Of a stretch of DNA of 64,000 nt, positions 11,641 through 21,403 are shown piece by piece. Below the pieces are notes generated by a model. It was not told the DNA's origin. It saw only the letters and a list, made by a program, of their open reading frames with translations, and did no database searches. Position 1 is the first letter of the stretch, and the number at the start of each line of letters is the position of its first letter. The stretch covers positions 582,034 through 646,033 of the forward strand of contig SAQG01000001.1 of NCBI GenBank assembly GCA_004020315.1, given 5' to 3'. The DNA is from Mesorhizobium sp. GTDB lineage: Bacteria > Pseudomonadota > Alphaproteobacteria > Rhizobiales > Rhizobiaceae. The translations under genes were made by a program, and so were the position numbers.

Positions 11641-12392
11641 GCACGACATCGGGTTCAGTCAAAGGCCGTTCGCGGCCGAAGACAGCATTGCTGCTTGGCC
11701 TCGGCCTCGTGCTGTTCTTCATCCTGCTGGCGCTCGGCACCTGGCAGGTCCAGCGCCTATATTGGAAAGAGGAGCTTCTCCAGACCATCGACCAGCGCAC
11801 GCACTCGGGGCCTGTGCCGTTGGCCGAGGTCGAAAAGCGGTTTGCCGCTACCGGCGATGTGGATTACACGCCGGTGACGGTAACCGGCACGTTCCTGCAT
11901 CAAGGCGAGCGACATTTCTTCGCGACCTGGGAAGGCCAGTCCGGCTTCGACGTCTTCACGCCCCTGCATCTGGAGGACGGCCGCTTCGTTCTGATCAATC
12001 GCGGCTTCGTACCGTACGATCTCAAGGACCCGGCCAAGCGCCCGCAAAGCCAAGGTTTGGGCCAAGTGACGGTGACGGGGCTCGCCCGCGATCCACTGCC
12101 GGCAAAGCCATCGATGATGCTTCCCGACAATGATCCGCAGAAGAACATCTTCTACTGGAAGGATCGCGATGCCATGGCGGCCAGCGCCGGTCTGCCGGCC
12201 GGCGCGGGGCTGGTGCCATTCTTTATCGACGCGAATGCTGCGCCGAACCCGGGTGGGCTGCCGATCGGCGGCGTTACAATCATCGACCTGCCGAACAGCC
12301 ATTTGCAATATGCCGTAACCTGGTACGGCCTTGCAGCTGCCCTTGCCGGCGTCCTCATCTTCATGCTTCGCCACCCGGCGAAAGAGGAATGA
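11637..12392 (+). CDS. SURF1-family cytochrome oxidase assembly protein
   Basis: A 251-residue protein with an N-terminal and a C-terminal transmembrane helix flanking a periplasmic domain. Conserved SURF1 segments are LGTWQVQRLYWKEELL, FVLINRGFVP and HLQYAVTWYGLAAAL. It assists heme a insertion into CoxA. The ATG at 11637 overlaps the DUF983 stop and gives the usual protein length. The reading frame extends further upstream but without SURF1 character. Confidence 0.94.
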   Translation: MSTTSGSVKGRSRPKTALLLGLGLVLFFILLALGTWQVQRLYWKEELLQTIDQRTHSGPVPLAEVEKRFAATGDVDYTPVTVTGTFLHQGERHFFATWEGQSGFDVFTPLHLEDGRFVLINRGFVPYDLKDPAKRPQSQGLGQVTVTGLARDPLPAKPSMMLPDNDPQKNIFYWKDRDAMAASAGLPAGAGLVPFFIDANAAPNPGGLPIGGVTIIDLPNSHLQYAVTWYGLAAALAGVLIFMLRHPAKEE

Positions 12393-12489
12393 ACGCCATC
12401 GGCGCCCTTGACAGGGCAGGGGTGCGCACCTCATTTCGCGCCTTGAGTTCAAGACTTGAGTTCATGCTACGACCAACCGGCCGAGAATC

Positions 12490-13500
12490 ATGCTTCACAC
12501 GACCACAAAGCCTCCGCTGACGATAAGGCTCTGCCAGCCGCGGGGCTTCTGCGCCGGCGTCGACCGCGCCATCCAGATCGTCGTGCTGGCGCTGAAGAAA
12601 TACGGTGCGCCGGTCTATGTCCGCCATGAGATCGTACACAATCGCTACGTCGTCGAGGGGCTGCAAAGCCTCGGTGCGGTGTTCATCGAGGAGCTCTCCG
12701 AGATACCGGCCGAGCATCGCCAGAGCCCGGTCGTCTTTTCGGCGCATGGCGTGCCGAAGTCGGTGCCGGCGGACGCCCAGGCGCGCAACCTCTTCTATCT
12801 CGACGCCACCTGCCCGCTGGTGTCGAAGGTCCACAAGCAGGCGATGCGCCATCAGCGGCTCGGCCGCCATGTGCTTCTGATCGGCCATGCCGGCCACCCG
12901 GAAGTGATCGGCACGATGGGGCAGTTGCCGGACGGCGCCGTCACCTTGATCGAGACCGAAGCCGACGCCGCGAATTTGGTGCCCGCCGACCCGCAGGCGC
13001 TCGGGTTCGTCACCCAGACGACGCTGTCTGTCGAGGACACCGCCGGCATCATCCGGGTGCTTAAGGATCGTTTTCCCGATTTGCATGCGGCGGCAGCGGA
13101 ATCGATCTGCTACGCCACCACCAATCGCCAGGAAGCGGTCAAGGAGACCGCCGCGGGTGCCGATCTATTCCTGATCGTCGGCGCTCCCAACTCCTCCAAT
13201 TCGCGGCGTCTTGTCGAAGTGGCGGAACGCGCCGGCGCCTCGATGTCGCTTCTCGTCCAGCGCGCTTCCGAGATTCCTTGGACCGAGATCGCCGGCATCT
13301 CGACGCTCGGTCTGTCGGCAGGCGCATCGGCGCCCGAAATCATCGTCGACGAGATCATCGATGCCTTCCGGCAACGCTTCGACGTAACCATCGAGCTGGC
13401 GGTGACGGCGACGGAAACGGAGGACTTTCCGGTGATGCGGGTCCTGCGCGACGTCGAACTGACGGCGGCCGACATGGCCTTCGTCAACGGAGCCGCGTGA
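12490..13500 (+). CDS. ispH: 4-hydroxy-3-methylbut-2-enyl diphosphate reductase (IspH)
   Basis: A 336-residue enzyme for the last step of the MEP isoprenoid pathway, making IPP and DMAPP. The three iron-sulfur cysteines are visible at about residues 21 ([12 protein letters not shown]), 108 ([13 protein letters not shown]) and 207 ([14 protein letters not shown]). The catalytic TNRQ motif is intact. It follows the oxidase genes, which consume farnesyl diphosphate for heme a, and precedes thrB by 7 bases. Confidence 0.97.
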   Translation: MLHTTTKPPLTIRLCQPRGFCAGVDRAIQIVVLALKKYGAPVYVRHEIVHNRYVVEGLQSLGAVFIEELSEIPAEHRQSPVVFSAHGVPKSVPADAQARNLFYLDATCPLVSKVHKQAMRHQRLGRHVLLIGHAGHPEVIGTMGQLPDGAVTLIETEADAANLVPADPQALGFVTQTTLSVEDTAGIIRVLKDRFPDLHAAAAESICYATTNRQEAVKETAAGADLFLIVGAPNSSNSRRLVEVAERAGASMSLLVQRASEIPWTEIAGISTLGLSAGASAPEIIVDEIIDAFRQRFDVTIELAVTATETEDFPVMRVLRDVELTAADMAFVNGAA

Positions 13501-13507
13501 AGAGCCC

Positions 13508-14470
13508 ATGGCAGTCTACACCGACGTCAATGAAGGCGAGCTCGGCGCGTTCCTGAAGGCCTATCCGGTCGGCGATCTCCTGTCCTACAAGGGCATCGCC
13601 GAAGGCACCGAGAACTCGAATTTCCTGCTGCACACGACCAGCGGCTCCTACATCCTGACGCTTTACGAAAAGCGCGTCGACAAGGCCGACCTGCCGTTCT
13701 TCCTCGGCCTCATGACCCATCTCGCCAGGAAAGGCATTTCCTGCCCGCTTCCGGTGACCGCGCATGATGGCGACGTCATCGGTACGCTTGCCGGCCGGCC
13801 GGCGGTCATCATCACCTTCCTCGAAGGCCTTTCGCTGCGGCGACCGACGTCAGCGCATTGCGGCGAGGTCGGCAAGGCGCTGGCGGCGCTGCATCTCGCC
13901 GGCGCCGATTTTCCGATGACCCGTCCGAATGCCCTTGCCATCGATGGCTGGCGCAAGCTGTGGAGCGCCGCTCGCCTTCGCGCCGACGAGGTCGAGCCGG
14001 GACTGGCGGCCGAGGTCGATGCCGACTTAGCCGATTTCGAGCGGAACTGGCCGAAAGGCCTGCCGGAAGGCATCATCCATGCCGATCTTTTCCCGGACAA
14101 TGTCTTCTTCCTCGGCGAAAAACTGTCGGGGCTGATCGACTTCTATTTCGCCTGTAATGATCTCTACGCCTATGATGTCGCTACCTGCCTCAATGCCTGG
14201 TGCTTCGAGAAGGATTTTTCCTTCAACCTGACCAAGGGCACGGCGCTGCTTGCCGGCTACCAAAGCGTGCGGCCTTTGAGCGGCGAGGAGAAAGCTGCGC
14301 TGCCGATACTGGCGCGCGGCTCCGCACTACGCTTCATGCTGACCCGGCTTTACGACTGGCTGACCGTTGCCAATGGCGGGCTGGTCGTGAAACGCGATCC
14401 GACCGAATACATCCGCAGGATGCGTTTCCACCGGGCGATCAAATCTCCTTCCGAATATGGACTGACATGA
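13508..14470 (+). CDS. thrB: Homoserine kinase, type II (ThrB)
   Basis: A 320-residue aminoglycoside-phosphotransferase-fold homoserine kinase. The catalytic loop is [13 protein letters not shown], followed by [16 protein letters not shown]. It phosphorylates homoserine for threonine synthesis and pairs functionally with the threonine synthase at 29093-30490. Its stop overlaps the rnhA start by 4 bases. Confidence 0.95.
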   Translation: MAVYTDVNEGELGAFLKAYPVGDLLSYKGIAEGTENSNFLLHTTSGSYILTLYEKRVDKADLPFFLGLMTHLARKGISCPLPVTAHDGDVIGTLAGRPAVIITFLEGLSLRRPTSAHCGEVGKALAALHLAGADFPMTRPNALAIDGWRKLWSAARLRADEVEPGLAAEVDADLADFERNWPKGLPEGIIHADLFPDNVFFLGEKLSGLIDFYFACNDLYAYDVATCLNAWCFEKDFSFNLTKGTALLAGYQSVRPLSGEEKAALPILARGSALRFMLTRLYDWLTVANGGLVVKRDPTEYIRRMRFHRAIKSPSEYGLT

Positions 14471-14994
14471 CCAAGCGCGTTGAAATCTTCACCGATGGTG
14501 CCTGTTCGGGCAATCCTGGGCCTGGCGGTTGGGGGGCGGTCCTGCGCTTCAACGGCGTCACGAAAGAATTGTCGGGCGGCGAGGCTGCTACCACCAACAA
14601 CCGCATGGAACTTTTGGCCGCCATCTCGGCGCTCAATGCGCTGAAGGAACCCTGTGCCGTCGATCTTTATACCGACAGCAACTATGTCAAGGACGGCATT
14701 TTCAGCTGGATCGACGGCTGGAAGCGCAATGGCTGGAAGACCGCCGCCAGGCAACCGGTGAAGAATGCCGAACTGTGGCAGGCACTCGACGAGGCGCGCA
14801 ATCGTCATCAGGTGATCTGGCACTGGGTCAAGGGCCACGCCGGCCATCCGGAGAACGAGCGTGCCGACGAGCTGGCGCGGCTCGGCATGGCGCCGTTTAA
14901 GAAAGGCCCAGTCAAGGCCCCGACGCCGAAGCCAGATCCGCAGTCGAAGCAGCCGGCGGTCGCAAAGCCACGGCGCTCGACCCAGAGTTATTGA
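14467..14994 (+). CDS. rnhA: Ribonuclease HI
   Basis: A 175-residue RNase HI that removes RNA from RNA-DNA hybrids. The four catalytic acids are in standard positions: Asp10 ([14 protein letters not shown]), Glu48 (NNRMELL), Asp70 (LYTDSNY) and Asp134 (ERADELA). After about residue 148 there is a Lys/Pro-rich tail ([20 protein letters not shown]) that the short enterobacterial enzyme lacks. It is the last gene of the ispH-thrB-rnhA run. Confidence 0.97.
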   Translation: MTKRVEIFTDGACSGNPGPGGWGAVLRFNGVTKELSGGEAATTNNRMELLAAISALNALKEPCAVDLYTDSNYVKDGIFSWIDGWKRNGWKTAARQPVKNAELWQALDEARNRHQVIWHWVKGHAGHPENERADELARLGMAPFKKGPVKAPTPKPDPQSKQPAVAKPRRSTQSY

Positions 14995-15036
14995 AATCCG
15001 GCTGCGGGTCCGCTCTCTGGCAGGAAGACCTTTATC

Positions 15037-15630
15037 ATGCCGATCGCATACTACATCACGCATCCCCAGGTTCGGATCGATGCCGATGTTCCAGTGCCAG
15101 AGTGGGGGCTATCCGACATCGGGCGGGCGAGAACGTCTGCAATGCTCGATCAGCCGTGGGTTCGGTCGATCCGGCGTATCGTGTCATCGGGTGAACGCAA
15201 GGCGGTAGAAACCGCCGAGATACTGGGAAGGCATCTCCGCCTTGAGGTCGAGGTGAGGGAACGGATGCATGAGAATGACCGATCGGCAACCGGTTTCCTA
15301 CCGCCTGCGGAGTTCGAAGCGGTCGCGGACCAATTCTTCGCGAATCCATACAGCAGCATTCGCGGATGGGAGCGGGCTATCGATGCTCAGCATCGTATTC
15401 TGAGCGAGGTAGACACTGTGTTCGGCACAGATGACGCCGCCGACGTTGCTTTCGTGGGCCATGGAGGTGTCGGAACGCTCCTGCTGCTCTCTCTCAGCGG
15501 GCGGGAGATTAGCCGCGAGGCGGATCAGCCAGCGGGCGGCGGGAACTATTTCGCGTACGATATCCGCGCGCGTCGCGTTGTCCACGGATGGCGGCCGATC
15601 GACAGGCTGGCGCAGCACCGCGACGATTAA
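15037..15630 (+). CDS. Histidine phosphatase family protein
   Basis: A 197-residue phosphoglycerate-mutase-like protein. The nucleophile region reads YYITHPQV, so the catalytic histidine (His9) is present, but the usual RHG is replaced by THP. Other family landmarks are VSSGERKAVETAEIL and VGHGGVGTLLL, which hold the second arginine and the second histidine. The substrate is unknown. The altered RHG motif may change specificity or activity. Confidence 0.8.
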   Translation: MPIAYYITHPQVRIDADVPVPEWGLSDIGRARTSAMLDQPWVRSIRRIVSSGERKAVETAEILGRHLRLEVEVRERMHENDRSATGFLPPAEFEAVADQFFANPYSSIRGWERAIDAQHRILSEVDTVFGTDDAADVAFVGHGGVGTLLLLSLSGREISREADQPAGGGNYFAYDIRARRVVHGWRPIDRLAQHRDD

Positions 15631-15635
15631 TTTGG

Positions 15636-16118
15636 CTAACGGATCAGCAGCGCGGTGCCGAACAGCCCGAGCGCGAACACAGTATGCGACACGAGGTTGA
15701 TAGCGCGGATCTGCATAGGGTTTGGGCGCTTTGATGCGGCCCAGCCGGCACCCATGCCGGGCGCCAGCAGGAACCAGCCGGCGCCTACGGTCACGATGCC
15801 GAGGATGAAGGCCGGCAGGAAGGTCGGCGTGGCCAGCCACGCCGCTCCCGCCAAAACGGCCAGAATGATGCCGTAAACGATGCCGACAAAATAGTGGAAG
15901 GCCCAGCCCAGCGCCGATTCATGCGCATAGGGTGCTGCCTCGCCGATATCGTCGTGGAAGACCTTGCCGTCTCTCAGATGCCAGACCCAGCGACCAACCA
16001 GTCCCCAGTTCGGCCGCGGCTGAGCAAACGCCGTGTTCAGGAAAATCGCCCAGAGGTCCATGAGCGCCGTGGCGCCGATGCCGATCGCCACGGCGCGCCA
16101 GAAGTGTTCAAACAGCAT
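15636..16118 (-). CDS. DUF2938 family membrane protein
   Basis: A 160-residue protein with four or five hydrophobic helices. Examples are AVAIGIGATALMDLWAIFL, WAFHYFVGIVYGIILAVLAGAAWLA and FILGIVTVGAGWFLLAPGMGAGWAASKRPNP. These match the DUF2938 pattern. Its function is not known. It converges on the histidine phosphatase gene with five bases between them. Confidence 0.82.
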   Translation of the reverse strand: MLFEHFWRAVAIGIGATALMDLWAIFLNTAFAQPRPNWGLVGRWVWHLRDGKVFHDDIGEAAPYAHESALGWAFHYFVGIVYGIILAVLAGAAWLATPTFLPAFILGIVTVGAGWFLLAPGMGAGWAASKRPNPMQIRAINLVSHTVFALGLFGTALLIR

Positions 16119-16297
16119 TGAGGTCCCCCAAAAGAAAGCAATTCCGAAGAGCTAGCGTACGAGCCCGAAAACCGGAACCGGTTTTTGTTGGGACCATGCG
16201 GCTCAGAAGTCTTGGAGCGTTCTTTGCACGCCCAATTGGACGCTCGGCGCTCGAAACAAGCGTGATCGTCAGGCCAAAAGGACCGTGCAATCCTGAT

Positions 16298-16795
16298 CTA
16301 TGCTGTCGCCAAAACGGAAAGCTGTCCGAGAATGTGAGCAGCACCGGATTCGTCAACGCCAGGCTTTGTCTCGACATTGAGCGCGGCGACCTTGCCGTCG
16401 TCGACGATCATCGAAAACCGCTTCGAACGCAGCCCCATGCCACCGCCGGAAAGGTCGGCGTCGAGACCGATAGACTTGACGAAATCGCCATTGCCGTCGG
16501 CGAGATAAAGGATTTTGCCTTCACCGCCGCTGAAGCGGGCCCAAGCGCCCATGACGTGAACATCGTTGACGGCGACGACGGCGATGGTGTCGACGCCGCG
16601 CGCCAGGATGGCGTCGTAATTATCCAGATAGCCGGGCAGATGGTTGTTGCTGCAGGTCGGCGTGAAAGCGCCGGGAACGGCGAACAGCACCACCTTCTTT
16701 CCCGAGAAAATCCCGGCCGTCGTGATCGCTTTTGCGCCGTCGGCAGTCATCGTCTTGAAGGTCGCTTGGGGCAGCTTGTCGCCAACTGCAATCAT
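16298..16795 (-). CDS. 1-Cys peroxiredoxin (Prx5/redoxin type)
   Basis: A 165-residue peroxiredoxin. The peroxidatic cysteine is Cys48 in VPGAFTPTCSNNHLPGY. It is the only cysteine in the protein, so regeneration must use an external thiol such as glutathione. The resolving-arginine region MGLRSKRFSMIVDDG is present. A longer open frame to 16951 exists, but MIAVGDKLPQ is the family's natural start. It lies downstream of the DsbD-like gene on the same strand. Confidence 0.93.
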   Translation of the reverse strand: MIAVGDKLPQATFKTMTADGAKAITTAGIFSGKKVVLFAVPGAFTPTCSNNHLPGYLDNYDAILARGVDTIAVVAVNDVHVMGAWARFSGGEGKILYLADGNGDFVKSIGLDADLSGGGMGLRSKRFSMIVDDGKVAALNVETKPGVDESGAAHILGQLSVLATA

Positions 16796-16919
16796 CGTCG
16801 TGGTCCTCGTTTGACAGATCGAAGGGAGTGGCCTTGCGATAGCGAATTCAGCCGTTCCCCGCAACCGTCGGGGAGCTTGGAGCAAAAGGATGTTCGACCC
16901 GAACATCCTTTGCTCGGGA

Positions 16920-17726
16920 TCAAGGGAAAGGCAGCACGCCTTCGACGGCACCGGCCGCGGTTGTCAGCGTGTAGTAAAGTCCGCCATCCGTCGGCGTCGT
17001 CGGCGGCCTGTCGAGGATCGGCACGGCAAACACCAGCTTGCCGCCCTTTTCGCTGCGAGCCGGCACGCCAAACATGTAATCCCGCTCGCCGGCGACAAAT
17101 AAGTCCGCCGCCTCCGGATCGCCCGGAACGCTCGCCTCGACAACCAGTGTCTTGTGGTCTCCCTGCAGGACAGTGATGCCGAAATCGGGTCTTGCGGGGG
17201 CAGGCAGCTTTGCGAGGGCCGCCTTCACCAGCGCGGCGTCGTCGACATTGTCCGGATCGGAGCCTGGATCGATGGTCAGCCTCGTCTGAACCGGGATGCA
17301 GATCGTTTCGCAAATGCCGAGAAAAATGTCGGCATCGATGACGGCCGGCTTGTTCGGCGCCGACAGCGTGAACGTCACCGGCAGCGAAACCGGATGGTCG
17401 TAGCCGGCCCATTTGCCGGAGCCGTCGTCGTGCCGCTGAGGCGGCGGAAACGAAAACGTCGCGTTGGCAATGTTGGTGCTGGCCGAGATGTCGATTTGCG
17501 GCGGCACGCCCGCGTCGCCCGGATCGCGCCAGTAGGTTTTCCAGCCAGGCTTGAGCGAAATATCGAGGACGCCATGGATGCGCCCGGCTTCGTCGGGCTT
17601 GCCGCTGGTCACAAGCCGCACTCTGCCGCCTTCGCTATTGTACCAGGTCGACGAGGAGGCTGCGGCGGGGAGGCCGGTTGCGCATCCAACAGCGGCGCTG
17701 AGCAGCAGGACTTTCAAGCTTTGCAT
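16920..17726 (-). CDS. Exported protein with DsbD N-terminal (DsbD-alpha-like) domain
   Basis: A 268-residue protein with a signal peptide (LKVLLLSAAVGCATGLPAAASS) and an immunoglobulin-like domain. The domain contains ICETICIPVQTRLTI, a two-cysteine motif of the DsbD N-terminal domain. The transmembrane and thioredoxin parts of full DsbD are absent. It is therefore expected to act in the periplasm, probably handing electrons to a thiol partner. Proximity to the peroxiredoxin suggests a redox role, but the link is inferred. Confidence 0.82.
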   Translation of the reverse strand: MQSLKVLLLSAAVGCATGLPAAASSSTWYNSEGGRVRLVTSGKPDEAGRIHGVLDISLKPGWKTYWRDPGDAGVPPQIDISASTNIANATFSFPPPQRHDDGSGKWAGYDHPVSLPVTFTLSAPNKPAVIDADIFLGICETICIPVQTRLTIDPGSDPDNVDDAALVKAALAKLPAPARPDFGITVLQGDHKTLVVEASVPGDPEAADLFVAGERDYMFGVPARSEKGGKLVFAVPILDRPPTTPTDGGLYYTLTTAAGAVEGVLPFP

Positions 17727-17790
17727 GGAGGTGATTTGAGCGTCCGTTCATGGCTGCGCAATGACTTCATGGCGTCGCTGTTATCATATT

Positions 17791-17846
17791 TGCGTGACCT
17801 CGGGCACAGCTTTTGCGTGACCTCGGGCACAGCTTTGCGTGACCTG
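17791..17846. repeat. Short tandem repeat, 22-23 base period
   Basis: TGCGTGACCTCGGGCACAGC occurs at 17791-17810 and again from 17814. A third copy begins at 17836 but is truncated to TGCGTGACCT followed by GAG. The array lies in the divergent gap between the DsbD-like gene and yqgE, about 75-130 bases before the yqgE start. There are no unique spacers of CRISPR size. It could be an operator array or a slippage product. Confidence 0.6.
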
Positions 17847-17919
17847 AGATGCATATCCGCGACCAAAATCGCGCGCAGCGCATCTTTTCGGCGCTTCAGA
17901 AACGCGTTACGCTGCCCTC

Positions 17920-18528
17920 ATGGACTTGTTGCGCCACAAGAAGATGGCTGCGGGACGCGGCTTTCTCGACGACCAGTTCCTGATTGCCATGCCCGGCATG
18001 AAGGACGACCGTTTTACGCGCTCCGTCATCTACATTTGCGCGCACAGCGATGAAGGCGCGATGGGCCTGGTCATTAACCAGACACAGCAGATGCTGTTTC
18101 CGGACCTGCTCGTGCAACTCGGCATCATGAACGAACAGGAGGCGATCCGCTTGCCGGCGCAGGCCCGCGACTTCGTCGTCCGCAACGGCGGACCGGTGGA
18201 CCGCAGCCGCGGCTTCGTCCTGCATTCGGGCGACTACCGGGTGGAATCGTCGCTGGCCGTCTCCGAGGACATCTGCCTGACCGCGACCGTCGACATATTG
18301 CGCGCCATTTCGTCGGGTCGTGGGCCCCGGCACGCGCTGATGGCGCTCGGCTATTCGGGCTGGGGCGCCGGTCAGCTGGAAAGCGAAATCGCCGAGAACG
18401 GTTGGCTGACCTGCCCGGCAAATGCGGAGCTTCTGTTCGATACCGACATCGAGCGCAAATACGATCGGATTCTCGCTTCGATCGGTATCGACCTCGCGCA
18501 TCTCAGCCTGGCGGCCGGTCACGCCTAG
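17920..18528 (+). CDS. YqgE/AlgH family protein
   Basis: A 202-residue protein with the family's hallmark N-terminus ([40 protein letters not shown]) and the conserved [19 protein letters not shown] block. YqgE proteins are widespread but have no settled biochemical function. The ATG at 17920 precedes a short basic segment; MAAGRGF at 17944 is an alternative start. Confidence 0.93.
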   Translation: MDLLRHKKMAAGRGFLDDQFLIAMPGMKDDRFTRSVIYICAHSDEGAMGLVINQTQQMLFPDLLVQLGIMNEQEAIRLPAQARDFVVRNGGPVDRSRGFVLHSGDYRVESSLAVSEDICLTATVDILRAISSGRGPRHALMALGYSGWGAGQLESEIAENGWLTCPANAELLFDTDIERKYDRILASIGIDLAHLSLAAGHA

Positions 18529-18583
18529 AGGTGAAAAACCCTAGACTTGTACCCGAACGCAACAGCCCCCGGGTGGAATCTGG

Positions 18584-19762
18584 TTACCGCCGCATTGCCA
18601 TCGCCAGGCGTTTCCCCAAATCGTAGACAAGATTCTCGATACCGGCTGTCCAGGACAGGTCAGCCTCTTTCACGCGGGTTTCGACATCGCTGTATTTGCC
18701 GATGCGGGCTTCTAAGAAGGAGCGCAGGCGCTGGTGAAACTGGCCGACGGTAAGCTGTTTTCCCTCGGCCCTGAAGATCGCAGTATTGAAGCGCGCCGCC
18801 TTGGGGAAGATTTTGCTGGCCGTGGCATTGGGCTTCTCATCGGCATTCGAAAGGAGCGTTGCTGCCCCGTTAGTGCCAAGGAAATGGGGGAGGTAGAGAT
18901 CCCTTTCATCCATGGCCTTCTCAAGACGAGCTTCGATGCTCTCCTTGGCCGCGAGAAGGTTCTTGGCCGCAAGTGCCGCCGACAGATAGGGATCGCGCCT
19001 GAATTCAAGGATGCGCTGTTCTTCGGCCTTGTCCTCGACGAAATGGTGTTCGCGTTTGCCCTCGGGGCGGGTCCGGATCAGTTCCGCTTCGTCGCCCAGA
19101 CCGAATTCTGCACCGTACTTCTTCACCGCCTCGAGCCATGTCTGGTCGAGGAATTGCATAAGACCAAGCGCCGACCCTTTAGCCGGGCGATTGTTGATGT
19201 CGAAGGAGGATTCCTTCTCGGCGATCGCGAAAAGCGTATCGGCAGGAAATTGAGTGTCCTTGGCTGCACGAAGGATTTCGCTGGCGATGTGCTGCGACAC
19301 CTTGTACTCGCCGAACTTGTGCACCGACATCCCGATGACGATCTGTTCCGCGCCCTCGGAAAGGATGGAGACGGTGCCCTTCAGTGCCTCGGCCAGCGTG
19401 CGTTCTCCCTTGCCTCCGGAGGTCGACGTGGTGCCTGGATCGATGATCTCGAACTTGGGGGCGGCCGAGAGGAAGTCCAGAAAAGGAGACGGAATGGCAG
19501 TGGCAACCGCGGCTTCGGTCACTCCGTTGGCCAAGACTCCCGAATAGACCGGCCATGGCATGGCTGCCACTGTCGCCGCCAGGCCAAGCCCCGCGATCCT
19601 TTTCGACAAAGGCTGTCCGCCCGAAAGGATGACGCCTCCGCAAGCAAAGAATTCAAATGTTCTTTGGAGTGACGCCAGGTCCCCCTCCGTTCCTTGTCTA
19701 GCCGCCCAGATACTTTGGGGCAGATCTTTCCAACGTTGAGCCGTCGACGTCGAAAAAGACAA
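18584..19762 (-). CDS. Lytic transglycosylase-like protein (SLT domain)
   Basis: A 392-residue protein. Residues about 155-225 form an SLT domain with the catalytic glutamate in AEKESSFDINNRPAKGSALGLMQF (Glu184). A hydrophobic stretch near residues 52-75 may be a membrane anchor or part of a signal. The C-terminal half is helical and shows no recognised domain. The family cleaves peptidoglycan glycan strands. An N-terminus starting MSFSTSTAQRW is unusual for an exported protein, so the true start may be internal. Confidence 0.78.
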   Translation of the reverse strand: MSFSTSTAQRWKDLPQSIWAARQGTEGDLASLQRTFEFFACGGVILSGGQPLSKRIAGLGLAATVAAMPWPVYSGVLANGVTEAAVATAIPSPFLDFLSAAPKFEIIDPGTTSTSGGKGERTLAEALKGTVSILSEGAEQIVIGMSVHKFGEYKVSQHIASEILRAAKDTQFPADTLFAIAEKESSFDINNRPAKGSALGLMQFLDQTWLEAVKKYGAEFGLGDEAELIRTRPEGKREHHFVEDKAEEQRILEFRRDPYLSAALAAKNLLAAKESIEARLEKAMDERDLYLPHFLGTNGAATLLSNADEKPNATASKIFPKAARFNTAIFRAEGKQLTVGQFHQRLRSFLEARIGKYSDVETRVKEADLSWTAGIENLVYDLGKRLAMAMRR

Positions 19763-20109
19763 GAAGAACGGTCAGTGCTTCATCTAGCTAGTCATGGATA
19801 ATGGCGGCACAATGGCCACAGTGCGGCGAAATAATTCGAAATGTACAACATGATTCTAATCGAGCGTTGCGTAGCCGAATGCGTTGCTTGTGAAGCCTCT
19901 CGATTGCGAGCAGAAATTTCCCTGGGGTGGTCTGCCCCGACCGCAGCGGGGCAATCCTTTCGGTTCTCGAACGGGAAGATTGTGGATGAGCATTCATTCT
20001 CGGCACAATACTCGATCGAACGAGTTCTCCGTTGGTGAGGGATCATTACCCTTGCGCGGCTGCAGCACGGGCGCTCTCTCGCTCACGATCTAGCCTGAGC
20101 AATGAAGGC
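19763..20109. other. Intergenic region between transglycosylase and LysR genes
   Basis: 347 bases with lower GC than the neighbours. It contains only short frames without codon bias or recognisable motifs. It includes the upstream region of the transglycosylase gene. No hairpin followed by a T run was found. Confidence 0.5.
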
Positions 20110-20988
20110 CTAGCCCGGCCAATCGAACGTTTGGGCAGCTCGGACCATTGCCGCCGTCGCCGGGCTATAGGGCCGGCCCGGAACGCTAGCCAGGGACACC
20201 GTGCGTGCCACCGCGGGTTCGATCAGCGGACGCTGCAGAAGTTCAGGCGATGTCACCGAATACTCAGGCATGAAGGCGAAGCCGATCCGCGCCAGAACCA
20301 TTGATTGGATCCAATCCTCGCGCTCGGAACGAAAGCGGGCATAAAGGCTGACGTTCCTTTCCCGGCACGCCCCCATCACCAGGTCCCGCATTTCGCAGGA
20401 CAGACGATCGACATAGGCTTCTTGAGAGAGATCGACCAACTTGATTGCATTGAGGCTCGCAAGCCGGTGATCCGGCGCGAATACGACGACGTAACGCTCA
20501 CTGTAGAGATCATGGACGCGGAACGCCGCTCCCAATCCCTCCAGCGGATTGAGAACGGCCAGGTCGAGATCGCCTTGCTCAAGCCTGTTTTTCAGTTCCT
20601 GAACGTTCGCTTCGCTAACTTCAAGCTCGACGCCATGATAGTCGCGCTGGAACTTTGCGAGGAACCGGGCGAGCTTCACATGGCCGATGGTCGACATGAC
20701 GCCGAGGCGGATCGGCACCTGGTTGAGCAGCCTAAAATTATCGGCAAGCGTCCTGGTTGCGTGGGCCTCCTGCATGATCTGCTGAAGATGCGGCAGAATG
20801 GAGCGCCCGAACTCACTCAGGAGGATGCGCTTTCCCTCGCGGTGGAACAGGGGCGCGCCAAGCTCATCCTCGAGCGTCTTGACTGCTTTGGTGAGCGCCG
20901 GCTGAGATACATTGCACTCGGCGGCGGCCTTGGTGAAGTTCAGCATCTTCGCGGCGGCAAGCACGTAGCGGACCTGAAACATCTCCAT
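20110..20988 (-). CDS. LysR-family transcriptional regulator
   Basis: About 292 residues from the preferred start MEMFQVRYVLAAAKMLNFTKAAAECNVSQPALTKAVKTLEDELGAPLF, which gives the exact LysR winged-helix N-terminus; the frame runs on upstream to 21024. The remaining residues form the periplasmic-binding-like effector domain. It is divergent from the DUF4242 gene and the shared gap holds a symmetric site, the usual layout for a LysR activator and its target. The effector is unknown. Confidence 0.92.
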   Translation of the reverse strand: MEMFQVRYVLAAAKMLNFTKAAAECNVSQPALTKAVKTLEDELGAPLFHREGKRILLSEFGRSILPHLQQIMQEAHATRTLADNFRLLNQVPIRLGVMSTIGHVKLARFLAKFQRDYHGVELEVSEANVQELKNRLEQGDLDLAVLNPLEGLGAAFRVHDLYSERYVVVFAPDHRLASLNAIKLVDLSQEAYVDRLSCEMRDLVMGACRERNVSLYARFRSEREDWIQSMVLARIGFAFMPEYSVTSPELLQRPLIEPAVARTVSLASVPGRPYSPATAAMVRAAQTFDWPG

Positions 20989-21036
20989 GGCGAGCCCTCC
21001 CGAGGCGGTTCCACGAAACGACATTGTAGCCCCTTC

Positions 21037-21065
21037 ATCGATAACTGTCGGCTATCGATCGATAG
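21037..21065. promoter_or_regulatory. Inverted repeats between LysR and DUF4242 genes, probable LysR-binding site
   Basis: ATCGATA (21037-21043) and TATCGAT (21053-21059) form a 7-9-7 inverted repeat. CTATCGATCGATAG (21052-21065) is a perfect 14-base palindrome overlapping the right arm. Interrupted dyads of this size upstream of a divergently transcribed gene are typical LysR recognition sites. The symmetry is seen directly; binding is inferred. Confidence 0.5.
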
Positions 21066-21139
21066 AAAAAATGTCGTTCTCTTTCGCTCGCCACTGCATT
21101 CAACTCCTGTGGTCACCGTTCACAGGAGGAGATCTGGAA

Positions 21140-21403
21140 ATGACCGTCTACATGGTGGAACGCGACCTCAAGGGCATCAGCATGGAAGCTCTGGGAGATG
21201 CGCAGAAGGCGGCGATCAGCAAGGCCGCCGAGATGACGTCCAAAGGCACCGACATCAGCTATCTGCGCTCGACCTTCGCACCGGAGGACGGGCGCTGCAT
21301 GTGCCTGTTTGACGCTGTCTCCGATATCGACGTGAAGCGTCTAAACGACGATGCGGGGCTGCCCTATCACAGAATCGTGCCGGCGCTCGATCTGACCCCA
21401 TAA
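21140..21403 (+). CDS. DUF4242 domain protein
   Basis: An 87-residue protein beginning MTVYMVERDLKGISMEALGDAQKAAISKA. It has the ferredoxin-like DUF4242 pattern, including TDISYLRSTFAPEDGRCMCLFDA. A strong AGGAGG site (21124-21129) precedes the ATG. Members of the family include a nickel-binding protein from Streptomyces; most are uncharacterised. It is the probable target of the divergent LysR regulator. Confidence 0.82.
   Translation: MTVYMVERDLKGISMEALGDAQKAAISKAAEMTSKGTDISYLRSTFAPEDGRCMCLFDAVSDIDVKRLNDDAGLPYHRIVPALDLTP

Noticed and set aside
17791..17846. CRISPR array
   Set aside because: The repeats are contiguous, with no spacers of about 30 bases and no cas genes nearby.
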